From: Bisporella sp. PMI_857
Lineage: Eukaryota; Ascomycota; Leotiomycetes; Helotiales; Helotiaceae
Direction: 5' to 3'
Assembly (NCBI GenBank): GCA_021307315.1
Contig: JAJSPD010000028.1
Location: 372,001-436,000 of the forward strand
DNA: 64,000 nt
Below, piece by piece: positions 36,396-48,728 of the stretch. Both the position numbers and the translations under genes were made by a program. Positions within the stretch are counted from its first letter, which is position 1. Each line of letters opens with the position of its first letter. The notes under the pieces are model-generated. The model searched no databases. It worked only from the letters and a program-made list of their open reading frames with translations, and was not told where the DNA came from.

Positions 36396-37676
36396 GATGT
36401 TACCGTACTGTGAGCGATTAAAGAGGCACTAGGAGCTGATGTGTCTCGATGGGATTTAGGAAAATAGTGGTGTGAGATTTATGGATTTGGCACTTGAGAG
36501 ATATCTTATTAGGCGCAGGCGAACATGGAATCATGTCAAGCTAATTCAATTCTGCTCTAGTGCCGGTATAGCTTCGTTCTCTGGTAGCGGCAGAATAAAA
36601 TTCTTGTCAAAGTCTGAAGTCTTCCTAGCAACTCTGAAATCCGAAAATAACCTGTTCTATTATTGCTCTGGGTAAGGACTCGACAAGTTGAAACTCTCGC
36701 TTAAAAATATGGTCATGGTATCAATGTAATTAGTACGACGTATTCTAAAAATCCTTCCAGCCATGACTAACCTAAGACTTCTCATTAACAGTTCGAGGTA
36801 GATGGATACCGCAGTCGAATAAACCAATCAGAGGCCCTTCTATGTTCAAACCAAGAAGCTGAGTTCATAGGATATTCTTGGCCTAGGTATGAAATTTGGG
36901 GGCTCTAGTGGCATGGAGCCCAGATAGCTGGAATCTGTCTATCCGATGCGATTGCAGACAGTTTCATGTAGCGTAATTTCCTCCCCGGCTTCATATAGCT
37001 AGCGCCAAGGAAGGTGGTCAGCTGAGTTAATCCACTCCCATATAATCCATATATTCTACCTTTATCCGTACTTGGGCAGGTCGAAGCAAGGAAGGCTGCA
37101 TTCGAAGTGTCGGTCTCAAGATCGAGTGTGAATTAACTAGAACCCTGGGAATCGAGAAATGGGCTTGTCGATGCATAGAGACTCCTATATGGGGCGGGGA
37201 AAAGGATGGCGAGTTTATCTTTATCCCTATGCACATTAGAAATACCATCCTTTAGTAAGGGGTAGCAAGCTTTTTCTTGTTAATATCATTTTCGGTTCCG
37301 ACCTGTAGACTTTTCCAAACCTCCCTTCTTCCCTCATCAAATTGGCCTCGGTGACTATGAGAGTTCTTAATACCACTTTTTTCTTGAACTTCGTATCAAA
37401 ATAGCTCTAGTAAAGTTCATTTCTCCGCTCGGCTGCATGAACAAAGCATGAGTTTGGCACAAAACTGGGTCAGATATGCAACCAGCTTACCCTGCGTTAG
37501 CGTGATGCTGTCACAAGTTGTTGTGGGGCCTTGAAGGAACCGTACTTTACTATATCTATAATATCGAACGCTTTCAGCAGCAACTCTATCAGAAAGTTCT
37601 CTTTTGATATTTCAATACCAGCATAATTTTTCTGCAATTCAATACAACGGTAGCAAATCATTACAACACAGTAGCA
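36396..37676. other. intergenic, no supported gene
   Basis: 1.3 kb. A 67-codon plus frame (36472-36675) and a possible acceptor with ACTAAC near 36770-36791 do not combine into a convincing protein. Otherwise the promoter of the aldo/keto reductase. Confidence 0.5.
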
Positions 37677-38982
37677 ATGTCGTTCTTTGACCCACCACCA
37701 AAACCTCGATCAGCACTAGCTTACCATAGAGTGCTCTCCCCAACTGCATCCGTCAAAGTATCACCAATATGCCTGGGCGGCATCAGTTTGGGAAATGAAT
37801 GGAGTGAGCTCTTCGGGGAGAGCGAGGGTGCATTCGTGCTTCTTGACAAATTCTACGAGCTTGGCGGTAATTTCATTGATACCTCCAACATATACAATGC
37901 CGAGAGTTCAGAACGGCTTCTTGGTGAGTGGATGAAGGAACGTGGTGTACGGGATCAGATGGTAATCGCGACGAAATACTCGGCCGGCTATCGTGCGTAT
38001 AATCATAATAAAGAACCGCTCCAAAGTAACTTCACGGGAAATTCAGCAAAGAGTATGTTCATCTCTGTCAGAGATAGTCTCCGTAAACTCGATACAGACT
38101 ATATCGATATCTTATACGTTCACTGGTGAGTTTTCTACCTATCATAGCACCACTACAACAATATTAACGTGGAAGGTGGGATTTTGCAACTTCAGTTGAA
38201 GAGGTAATGAGTCACCTACATACCTATATTCTATCAAAACAAGTGTTGTATCTTGGCGTATCTGATACCCCAGCTTGGGTGGTTGTCAAGGCAAATGAAT
38301 GTAAAGTCACAGTGCCTCTGCTCCAGTCACTATTTGTGGGTCTGCTAACAATATTAGACGCGAGGAAGAATGGGCTCACGCCGTTTTCTGTATATCAGGG
38401 TCGGTGGAATGCCGCCTTTCGAGACATGGAAGCCGAGATTATACCGATGTGCGAGGACCAAGGCATGGGAATAGTGCCATGGGCTGCACTCGGCGGAGGG
38501 CTATTGCTGTCCAAAGAGCAAAGGGAGAAGAAAGAACGAGAAGGCCAAGTTAGGAGGAGCTACTATATGTCTAACGAACATGACATCCATGTCTGTAACG
38601 CGTTAGAGGAGATTGCCACGCGAGAGCAACGAACACTTCAAAGTATTGTAAGGCTTCCATTTTTAATATCCCAACTGATATTGATGGTATCCAGGCGCTA
38701 GCATATCTATTTCACCAGTCGCCATATGTGTTTCCTATTGTTGGCATCCAGTCAGCGGCGCATATCGAAGCATTTAACGAAGCAGTCACAACAAGACTTT
38801 CCAAGGAAGATATAAAGCAGATACACGATGCGGCACCTTTTAATCCTCTATTCCCGATGAATTTTCTATTTCCATGCAGGGACGGAAAAGGATATAACCT
38901 CCAACTAACAGCTGCGGACGTCGTACAATATCAGATGGCTGCATGGATAGACGTGCCGAAGAAACAACCAGTAAGATATTGA
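37677..38982 (+). CDS. aldo/keto reductase (aryl-alcohol dehydrogenase-like)
   Basis: Four exons, 37677-38125, 38176-38300, 38358-38647 and 38695-38982, give 383 aa in consistent phase. The AKR catalytic tetrad is complete: Asp68 and Tyr73 (FIDTSNIYNAESSE), Lys100 (VIATKYS) and His149 (DILYVHWWD). GIVPWAALGGG marks the barrel's later strands, and SAAHIEAFNEA the NADP-binding end. Length and motifs match the subfamily that includes fungal aryl-alcohol dehydrogenases and norsolorinic acid reductase. NADPH-dependent carbonyl reduction in the cytosol is expected; the substrate is unknown. No polyketide or other cluster genes lie next to it. Confidence 0.93.
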
Positions 38983-39595
38983 TTGTGCGTAAGAATGTAA
39001 CACACAGCGCTAAAACAATAATAGATGTATGAACCACATTCAAAATAGGTGGTGCGTCAAGTAGTGATTATGGATGCTGAAACGGGAATATGCACCGGAA
39101 AGAATAATTGACAGAAGATTTGACCATACAGCCATGGCTATGGAATTGGGTATCATATGCCTTGATACTTGGAGAATTTTCGAGATGTTATTATTTCATA
39201 TTGGTTATTTTAATGCTAAAATCGCACTTACCTCCTCAAAGATGGACAACGTAGGTGACGTCTCTAGCTCCAGAGACGTACAGTGTTACCCCATTTAGTA
39301 TCGGAGATTAACATGAAATTGAATTTAGCAAAAGCAAAATTAATGAACACATGCTTCAAAGAAGAGGAGTTCCAGTTATTGAGTTTTAGATCTGCTGATT
39401 TGGAGTGAGAGTTGAGAAAGAAAGTTTCTTTCAGTTACTGAGTATTAGAGCTGGATTTCCAAGAACAAAGCAGCATCTGGTGATTAATTTGGCAACAAGT
39501 TTACTGTCACAATTCACATTGCATCCCTAGTTAGCAGCACGGTTTTTAGGTTCTCCAAAACTTCATTGTTAGTTATTAGCATTTTGTTAGATTAA
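38983..39595. other. AT-rich intergenic with imperfect direct repeat
   Basis: 613 bp. Two related segments near 39371-39395 and 39431-39455 share CAGTTA.TGAGT.TTAGA.CTG. No gene seen. Confidence 0.4.
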
Positions 39596-40072
39596 TTATC
39601 TACCTCCAGCAGATCTGGTTCCGCCTAACACACTAGCTGCATAGATTTCGTCCAACCTCTCGTCCGCGGAAAGCAATTTATATCTCAGACTTACCAACCC
39701 TGCCTGTGGCCTCTCATCGGTATACCTTCGACCTACCTCATTTAACTCCCTCACCAAGCGCTCCCTGAACCGCCTGATCCTCTCTTGTCTCGCCTCCCAC
39801 TTATCTACCAACCTGTTTGGCACACTGACGATGAATGGCTCTTCGAAACCACAACGGACCGGGGTACCTTCAGATCTATGGTGTATCTTGTGTGAGAGGT
39901 TTCTGCAGAATATTAGGAAGGCCTGCCGGGCGTAGATGTAGACGACCAGTCGGCGCTCAAGCAATTGGAGAGCGTTGGCGTTGGCGATGTTGCAAAGTGT
40001 TTCCATAAGCTGCCGAAGACGAGGAAGGTCGAGAACTGCGGTTGGATTGTGTACTACCAGCGCAATTTTCAT
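39596..40072 (-). CDS. unknown protein, 158 aa
   Basis: An intact ATG-started single-exon frame of 158 codons that I do not recognise. It is rich in Leu and Arg and probably helical (IRRFRERLVRELNEVGRRY). A segment FEEPFIVSVPNRLVDKWEAR sits mid-protein. No signal peptide or membrane helix. The frame coincides with a patch of higher GC in an otherwise AT-rich stretch, which supports coding. It may be lineage-specific or the remnant of a larger gene. Confidence 0.45.
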   Translation of the reverse strand: MKIALVVHNPTAVLDLPRLRQLMETLCNIANANALQLLERRLVVYIYARQAFLIFCRNLSHKIHHRSEGTPVRCGFEEPFIVSVPNRLVDKWEARQERIRRFRERLVRELNEVGRRYTDERPQAGLVSLRYKLLSADERLDEIYAASVLGGTRSAGGR

Positions 40073-41279
40073 GTTAGGCGGAATTATGGCTGTTTATTGG
40101 AAAAACCTTGGGACTGTTGGATAGAGGATAAAAGAATCTACAATAGCTATATCTTGATTTATAAAGGGGCAGATTTTGTTCAAGAGATCACTTTGTTCAA
40201 GTTCCGAGCGACAATTAATAAATGTCCTTAATAAAGAAAGAAAGAAGGAAGGAAATATTTACAATGGAATTGTTCTGCAAAGTAATAAACTATTGAAAAT
40301 GAACGAAGAATCAAGTTACCGACTAATGGGATTTTGTAACAATCCTTATTACATGATAATAGGCTTGTAATTACAGTCTCTTTACGTAGTTCTTTTAAAT
40401 GTTTATATATAGTTGGCTCTCCTACTGCACTTCCTTGAACATTCCTTTTTAAATAAGAAAAAATTGAGCCTTGCCCTTCAACTTGATGTAGGCGTAGCTA
40501 TTGCCGCTTTTATAACTATATAGTGTATAAAAGCAATATTTAAAGCACTCTTACAACAAGAGTGGACTCTTATTTCCCCCTTTTACACTCTTATTATTTT
40601 ATGTAAGCCACGCTTCAGTCATCACTAGACCAATCATGGTTAGTAGTATTTTTTCTATTATAAAAGCTTCAGGCTTCAAACTGCCGCCTTTGAAGTGGCA
40701 TAATGTAAGGTTCGGTGCTGACCTGCACCTTGTCTCTTATCAACAACAGCGCCTTCAAAACAACAGTAGAGTGACTCAAAGCAGTCAGTTCTTTACAATA
40801 GTGCTGAATCTTGCGAGATTTTAATACGACATGATTAGTAGCATCAACTCTAGTGTGAAGTTTACTACTCTTGAAGTGGCTAAATTCCCTGGCTGCAGTG
40901 CTTGTTTTTTGTACAAACTATACGCTTAAACACTCATACAATACACAGCGGAAGTAGTTTCAGGTTGAAACACCATTGTTTTGTATGCTTTTAGGCACAT
41001 TAGCACTAACACGGTTAGCAGTTTTAATTCCTGCTGAAGATGACTGAGATTATGTCATATAATGCAGATAGACGTGGCACGTTACACAGAGTTGATGGCT
41101 AACCTTAGGTAGAACTTACTTACTTCATGTGACCAAAAAAAAGAGAAAATCAGATGTCACTTAATCCTTATGGTTCAGTCGACACTCTCCGATCTTCTGT
41201 AAGTTTGCAGGTATCGCAAGATTAAGTTTGTGGAAGTGTGCAGGTGGGTATGTTGGTGTCCCGAGCAGTGGATATTGCC
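40073..41279. other. AT-rich intergenic, no supported gene
   Basis: 1.2 kb of AT-rich sequence with a GAAA/GAAG microsatellite near 40234-40255. No gene, terminal repeat or transposase fragment recognised. Confidence 0.5.
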
Positions 41280-42838
41280 ATGGCCTCTCTTGAAATATTG
41301 GAAGAGCAGTTCGGCAGGTTGAAGGAGGTTGAAGGTAGAAAGGACCAACTTATAGAAGTTAGTTGCTCGAATGAATGTTTCCCCCCTCATCTGCGGACAA
41401 CACTGACAGAGTAATTTACTGGCAGGAATTGTTTAGTCGAGTTAAGGAGATAGACCTTGCCCTTACGGCCAAAAAGTTACATCTTGAACGTGAACAAGAG
41501 TGTGCGAAACTGTATCAATCTATGCTTCATGATGCTCAGTTAAAGCTTAGGAATGTGGAGGAGAGCATTGTATGATTCTCTAAAGAGCCTAGCAGGGCAA
41601 TTTTATTGACTGCATGTAAAGGATTCTAACAGCTTTGTATCAGTTTTGATTGATGGTGATGGCATGCTGGTGAGTCCGAGTTCACCCCGCCAACGCCACT
41701 ATACCCGCACAATCAGAAAGTCTCAAAAATAATTACTTAGTTTATGATTTCGCAGTTCTGTGATGATCTTGTTAAGTCTGCCCAACAAGGAGGGATAGAG
41801 GCAGTTAGTCGTTTAAGGAGCAGAGTGTGCGAGTCTGTTTCAAGGGATCTTGAGTTGTCAAGCCATATTCAGCTTCGTGTCCGCATATACGCGAATTTGA
41901 AGGGCCTAGCATCAATGTATTGTTATAACAAGATCCTGGATAGTGCAGATGATCTTTATATGTTTGTTTGTGGTTTCAATAAGGGTCATCCCATGTTTGA
42001 TTTAGTAGATGCTGGCGATGGGAAGGAATGTGCGGATGCGAAGCTTAAAGGTAAAGTCAAAGATTTATAGCATTTTTCAGAATTCCCACAGTGGAAAGAC
42101 AATACCTAATGCATCTTAGCATGGTTCGACCGCGATATGGCCGATGTGCAGTGCCGGGCGGTCATCTTCGGCGGATCCGCTGACGATAGCCACTCACGGC
42201 TTCTTCAACCCTATGTACAAGGTCATCCGAAAAGCAATCAAATCATTTTAATCGAAGGACCCCCCTTTGCCAAAGAGCTAGCAGAACTCAAAAACAAGGT
42301 CCACATTGCCTGTTTCCCAGATGTCTTCAGAAACACAAAAATACTGCCCCGGCGAATATCGTTCTCCACTGTTCTTCCTCCTAACCTAACTACAAATGCA
42401 CCCAGCTATGCTGCAACAATTGGGAGGCCTGCTGATGCCGACGCGGGCAGAACGGAGGAGGGCCATGGCTCTGTGGCGACCCTTCCCGCACGCAGGGATT
42501 ATCTAATACTACAAAACAGCAAAGGCCAGCGTCTTGATGCCCTCATCAGCCCGCCCCAATCGCTTGTGAATACGATGAGAACCACCAAGTATTGCAACAT
42601 GTTCCACGTTTTGGGAGAGTGCAATTATATAAACTGCATCCATCTACATGGAAAGAGGCTTGATGAGGCGGGGATTGAGGCTCGGCGATTTCTCTTACGC
42701 CAGACGCCATGTTTATCTGGGTTGAAGTGCAAGGATGCAAAATGCTTGCTTGGACACCAGTGTCCGAATAAGCTGTGCGCGAAAATGGGAAGAGTTTGTC
42801 GATTCGCAAAGGAGATGCATAATGTTGATAGGGCTTGA
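41280..42838 (+). CDS. tandem-CCCH zinc finger protein with DUF7923-type domain
   Basis: Five exons, 41280-41357, 41426-41569, 41622-41669, 41756-42050 and 42120-42838, give 427 aa in consistent phase. A coiled-coil N-terminus (EEQFGRLKEVEGR) leads into a domain starting SFVSVLIDGDG and continuing through VRIYANLKGLAS and AWFDRDMAD. This is the NYN-like DUF7923 fold seen with fungal CCCH proteins. The C-terminus holds the fingers: YCNMFHVLGEC..CIHLH, then CLSGLKCKDAKCLLGH and a third Cys cluster. An RNA-binding, possibly nuclease-like role is inference. The ATG at 41280 has a good GCCATGG context; another in frame lies at 41250. Confidence 0.85.
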
Positions 42839-43419
42839 GACAGATTATCATGGTTCGTTGAATACTTGGGGTTTGAAATGGCGATCACAGTTGTGATATC
42901 GCAGTTCCATACATTGATTGAATATGAATTTCTTTGTGTTTGGCTGATCTAATAGTTTGGCAATTTGAAGACCGGCAGTATACCCCCTGTCCCGAGACCC
43001 GGCCCACTCAGGGATACATAGATACTAGCAAAGGCTTAGCAAAAGCTTAGCACAAGTAAACCCTATATTCTCTTGTCTTCGTTCCCGCCTTCATCAATTT
43101 AATGCTTTTGAAATAACAGCACATCTCACCGCGTATGGTCGCGTGAGAGGTTAAAAGTTGCGGGGTGGCTTGTTCTCGGGACCATCTTGAGGGGTAGTTT
43201 GAGGTCAATTGGTGTGTCAGTCCCAATTGGGTGCCTACGGCTGAGCTTTATGAGATCTGGCGTAACTCCGAGGCTTTGCAGATAAATTTGTACGACCTTG
43301 AGACAAAAACACACTATGATGGCAGTGATATATAGACAGCATTTCAATGTGTTCCCGCCACTAGTTACTAGTTATAGCTTGTGCTTCCAAAAAGAAAAAA
43401 TAGCACAAAAACAAAACCA
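42839..43419. other. intergenic, promoter side of protease-VWA gene
   Basis: 580 bp between two plus-strand genes. A short direct repeat (AGCAAAGGCTTAGCAAAAGC) lies near 43028-43048. No gene seen. Confidence 0.45.
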
Positions 43420-46400
43420 ATGCTTGTCAAAAGTTTTGCTACTCTCAGTTCGCTATTAGTGATTGTGCTGTCCTTTAGCGAGGGGCAGAACGCCGTTTAT
43501 TCCGACTTCGCTAGTATACCGAATACTAAGGATTGTCCCTTCTCGCCGTTGAATAATGTAAACATCACTGGGCAGAGGAAAGCTCGAACTCTGAGTCATA
43601 TCGTTGGTGTTTGGCAGAAACCGTCTAGTCCTATTCTTTTTGGGCCTGATATTGGCCTTGCAACATCTCCTCCCAGTACTGTAAGGATATTTCCTCATTC
43701 CCTCGAATTTCTAAGCGCCATATTAATTCCTGACCCTGTAGTGGGCTGTGGAAATACCATCATCGCCTGTCGCTGATACAAAATTCCTCTTGTTGCACTT
43801 TGTCGGAGTGACGCTCCCTGGAAATAATAGGATAGAAGTCGAGCTTGGACCTCTCGGCTCTGAAATTGATATCTTCACGAGCGCGACTGGAGGTGCATTT
43901 TGGACACGGCCCATCAATACCAAAGCCCTTGCTGGCGCTCCAGTTGTTGTGAGATACATCACGAACGGAGCTTCTACAGGTCAGGCACAGATCGATTACC
44001 TTGGGGTTGGGGAACGTCATGCTGGCTACCAACCAAAATGGCCTGCGACTCCAGCTGGTTTCTCCAACGTGGATCCGTTTTTCACTGGGGCGTATGTTGA
44101 GCCGACATATGATCCTTACTGGTCCTGCACTACCAATCCCAACTGGCAGAACGCAGCCTGTGTGACAGACCCAAGCGATGTGCGCGCTCGTGTGGCTCGC
44201 AGCGTTGGGATGATTCTTACTCCCGAGCTAACGAGCCCATATGACAACCCATCAGAGCCCAACTTCGGCGTTCTCACAATAAGCACATGTTCAGTTACTC
44301 TTGTGGACGCAAAGATTGTGATGTTTGCTGGACACTGCTTCGATTTTGACGAGGATGCATTGTCTAGCTCAGTGACATTTGACTACGAATCAGATTGTAA
44401 TGGGAACCAAATACCGCAACACACTGCCAAGTTTTACAAAGTCGAAAAGGTCATAGCCCATCAATATGACCCAAGTGACCCCACCGGGAGAGACTGGGCA
44501 ATCCTTCAACTTGCAGAAGCTCCAGCTGGCATTCCGGTTGTTCAGCTTCGTCCTGATTTACCTAGTGTTGGAGAACAAATTTTTGGAATCCATCATCCAA
44601 ATGCCGCAGTCAAAAAGCTTTCTGCCCCCAACTCCAGCTTTTTGACTATTCTCTCAAGCAGCGAGCTCTCCATCAGAGTCCCGACAAATTTCCATGTTTC
44701 CGGAGGCAGCTCTGGTTCTGGACTGTTCGACACTGCTGGGCGGCTTCTGGGAGTTCTGTCAAGCGGGCCTCCGTGCGGACCTATAGGCTACTATCCTGTT
44801 TTCAATATTCTAGCTCACCTTGCGCCAGTTCCACCGAATCCATTGACTCGGGATGTTATGATTGTATTTGATCGTTCAGGCAGTATGTCACAGCTGGATT
44901 CCACAAAACGTGCCAAGATCGAAGTGGCACGCGATGCGGTCTCGCTGTTCGTGCAGCTTATCAAATCTGGTGTTGGAAATCGCGTTGGGTTAGTGTCATT
45001 CAGTACCCAAGCCAGCTCTCCCGTTGATTTTGCTCTCACCAATGTTGATGCGGCGAGCAAGCAAACTCTCATTGGAGCAGCGCCATTCGCCGGAGGCAAG
45101 GTCGGAGCGTTAGTGCACAACGGAGCGACGAGCATTGGGGACGGGTTGGCAAAGGCTCTCACTCAACTCCCTGCCGGCCCTGCCGGTTCCAATCCGCGAG
45201 CCATCTTGTTGATGACGGACGGTATGGAGAATACAGCCCCAAAAATTGCTGATGGCCAGCCACCGGACTCGGAGTTCAATGGCATCGATGTTCATGCTGT
45301 TGGGTTTGGAAGTCCTGCGAATTTAGATTCAAATTTGCTTACGAAATTTACGGCCAAACACGGGGGCATGTATGCTGGAGCAGAGAACGGAGTTTCGCTT
45401 ATGAAATTCTTTTCTCATGCATTTGGCAATATTTTTGAGACTGGTATCCTGCAAGATCCGGAGTTCGATCTCCCTTCGGGCCAAGATATTGCACCGCCTC
45501 TGACTTTAAATGTCTGTCATGAAGATGGAATCACCGTTGCGATAGGGTGGGATAACATCCAAGGCACCCTCCTCGCTAATCTCACCACACCGAGCGGTAT
45601 TGTTATCGGCAGCCGCTCTGCAAATGTCGAGTCCACTTCTGGCCGTTCATGGGCTTTTCTCCGCGTTCCACTACCCTATGGTGGTGAACAAGCGGGACGG
45701 TGGAACATTACAGTCTACCGACCGCCTTCTCCTTCAATTCCCATCATCCCACGCTTCCTACGCTCAATTATAAGGCAAGTCTCCCCGCCACCAGCTTTGC
45801 ATTATTTCGTCAACGTTATCCCAACCGGTGGCCCAATACTTAGCAAAGCCTGGGATAATCGAACGTACTATACGGGTGACACTATCAACCCAAGGGTTTT
45901 TTTCCACTTCGCAGACGGCAGCTGGCCTGGACATGCGGAAATCGACCTCACGATTTCCCGTCCTAACACAAGTGTTGGAAACTTTCTCTCTAAGTCTGGT
46001 CTCCACGCGCCAGTGTCACAGTCCGGTGATGTTATCCCACCCCGGCAAGCCACGCTCGGCGATCTTGGCTTCTCAACAACCCAAATCGAGGAGACACTTG
46101 AGCTTAGCAACGACCCTGCTGACGCAGGTGGCTACTTCGAAGATACAGGCCTATTTGGGACGGTACTTAACGACACCTTGACTGTAGAAGGACAGTATCT
46201 GTTCCACTTCTTCGCTAGGACGACAGACTCCTGTCTCGCTACGCGGGAGTTGCTCTGGAGTCTCCATATCGATGTCGGAATTAACGCGGACAGCACACCG
46301 ATTATAGTCTCGATCACGGGTACGAATGGCAATGGACAGGGTACGGGAGTAATTGTGATCACGCCGCAGGATCCGTACGGGAATCACCTTGGGCCAGGAA

Positions 46401-46855
46401 GAGATGGAGACGTCACATGGACAGGAAGCCCTGGGACAACTATCACCGGCCCGGTAATCGATAACGGAAACGGCACATACACCATCCCCATCTCCTACGA
46501 CCCCAGCTCTGGCTCTCCTCCCGGAGTCGTGATCCAGCAGCCCGGCCGTACGCCAGTCACAATCCAGGAACCGCACAGTTTCTGCCAGTTATGCATCCCA
46601 GACCCTGGCCAAAACAAGTGCGATGTAACAACCTCATGCTCTAATACGCCGTTTGGGACAATGTGCACATGTCGCCCAGGATATAAGACGAATGCAACAG
46701 CCGGAGATGGGAGCACGCATTGGCGGCTTAATTGGCCGGTTGCGGGGCATGAACACAGGGTCTTCGTGAAGCCAGGAGCGGTATGTGACACACTGTGTGA
46801 TAGGTGGTGGTTGGGTCCTGAGAGTTGTGTGGAGGTGGGAGTGAATGCTTGTTAG
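43420..46855 (+). CDS. secreted trypsin-like protease / VWA / EGF-like protein
   Basis: Exons 43420-43680 and 43742-46855 give 1124 aa; the 61-bp intron joins two frames in phase 0. A signal peptide (LVKSFATLSSLLVIVLSF) starts it. A chymotrypsin-fold protease follows with a complete triad: His285 (MFAGHCFDF), Asp338 (GRDWAILQL) and Ser411 (GGSSGSGLFD). The serine motif resembles V8/glutamyl endopeptidases more than trypsin. A von Willebrand A domain begins near 458 with an intact MIDAS motif (DRSGSMS) and LLMTDGMEN. A beta-rich region with a filamin/Ig-like end (DNGNGTYTI) follows. A Cys-rich EGF-like tail (about 1035-1085) has CSNTPFGTMCTCRPGY. Probably extracellular; substrate unknown. Confidence 0.9.
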
Positions 46856-48128
46856 GTTCTACTGTATTGGCTGGCGCCGTGATGGGATATCTAACTTGAG
46901 ATAATAGCTTGACGTTGAGGTCTTGAGTAATAGGATATGATATAATATAATGATGCGATTGTTGCTTGCTTTAGTAGACATTAGACTCTTACAAACCTGT
47001 GTTCCCTCCAAACTAGCTGTCCCAAATATACTCTCATAAAGCAACATCGGCCTAATGTTTGCTTGATACATGGATGAAAATAGCATTAATGGCGCTTCAT
47101 CAAGCTCTGATATGGCCATACACTGGAGGGAGCTCGACGGCGATACAAAATTTGCAACAATTGGAAAGCAATGCCAATAAAGAGGGTTGAGTACATGTTT
47201 CTGCGGTAGCTGAAAATGAAGGATAGTAGAGGCGGAAATATATTCATATTTCTTTTGGAACGATAGGACAACCACATCGAGCGTGGATGATGTCCTGATC
47301 CAAATTTTCTGCGAGGCTTAGTTGAGCCTTCGGCCTCGTGAAAATTATCAAAATAACGGGAACAAGAACCAGATCCGCTCGATCTATCATCACATTTGGC
47401 CTTAGGCAGTCTGCTACATCCATCATTGAACATTCAGACAGAACTAGGGCTGCAAGGGCGGAATCGGTATAGATTCAGCGTCACAACAGGAAGAAGCATA
47501 AAAAGTATGGCGGCAGCCTTGAACTTGGTTGTTGCCACGGAACTTAAAAGTTAGATAGTTGAAGCGAAAAGCAACGGGATCACTTTATAGTTGTAAAGTC
47601 CCAAAAAATATCAAACATCTTTCCCTTATAATTAAAAAAAAGTTGTGCTATTTAGCAGCCTTTGCTCTGACTGAATCGCAACTCATATAGCGTCCAAATT
47701 CTAAGCTTATTAAAGCTTGGAACTGTCTAAATCTAATAAGGGGCTCAAGGGTGAAAAGGGCTGAGACGTGAGAGTTCTTAATACAACTAAGTGGAAAGCA
47801 ATACACGAAGTCAACCAACAGGTAATTATAGAAGGTAGTACAAAACAAGGAGCTTAAAGCAAGAAGGGTGTATTTAGAGCGAACAGATATTTCAACAAGA
47901 CGTAAGCAAATATAATTATTGAAATATGATTCAATCATGATAGCATGAAAAACTTTGTAAGACGAAGACTGCTAATATTACCCTCGTATTCGACGAAATA
48001 TCAAGGAATTTATGCCCAATAACATCAAGGCTAGGAACATGCCGCGGTCTGCATTGTCCACCTCCCATTTACGCGCCAGTTTTCGTTTCACCAGCTCCAA
48101 ACGCCGCTGGTGATCTTCTGACCATGCC
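46856..48128. other. AT-rich intergenic, no supported gene
   Basis: 1.3 kb between convergent genes. A 138-codon minus frame (46859-47275) has no recognisable domain. Nothing else seen. Confidence 0.5.
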
Positions 48129-48728
48129 CTAATGCATGGACCAGATTCCCATGACATTCTTCTCGGTATCAAGGAAGTGAGCAGCAAAGCCCATATCACC
48201 TTGAATCTGAAACTTCGGTCTGCGCTTAAAATCAGCCCCGCTCTCTTCCTCATCAGCCGCAGGGGGAGAATATCTCTCTTACTTGTGAACCGCTCCACCA
48301 GCCTTCTCGATCAGCTTGAAGGTCTCATCGATGCTCTCGACGTTAATGGTCACGCAAACCGTCGTCTTGCTCTTCGTGTCGACCGATGGCTGCGTGGCAG
48401 GGGAGAGATGGCAGTCCTCGGAGACTTTGACCAGGCCCCCATTGGTGGTACCCTTGCGGAAGAGAACGTACTCGGGTTCCGCGTTTTTACACTCCTCTGA
48501 GCTGCCGCCTGTCATGGGCGTGTATGTCCATTCAAAGACTTCTTCGTAGAACTTTTGTGCGCGGGTGAGATCGAGCACGGGGATCTCGATCCAGGAGATA
48601 CTGCCTGTCTGTGAGAAGATTAGTCTTAGATCTTTATTGAAAGAGTTTATGAGCACTAGGTGAATGGGGAAGTGATGAGTGGTGAATGTTGGACGTACGG
48701 GTGGCATTTTGTACTCTGATTCAGACAT
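48129..48728 (-). CDS. glyoxalase/VOC-fold protein
   Basis: Three exons, 48728-48699, 48608-48283 and 48219-48129, give 148 aa in phase. The fold shows as ISWIEIPVLDLTRAQKFYEE, then YVLFRKG.. NGGLVKV, VCVTINVESIDETFKLIEKA and the closing IQGDMGFAAHFLDTE then NVMGIWSM. This is the paired beta-alpha-beta-beta-beta pattern of vicinal oxygen chelate proteins: glyoxalase I, dioxygenases and many single-domain members of unknown reaction. The last intron needs the upstream of two acceptors (GCGCAG) to keep frame. Cytosolic; no clear metal-ligand assignment made. Confidence 0.85.
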
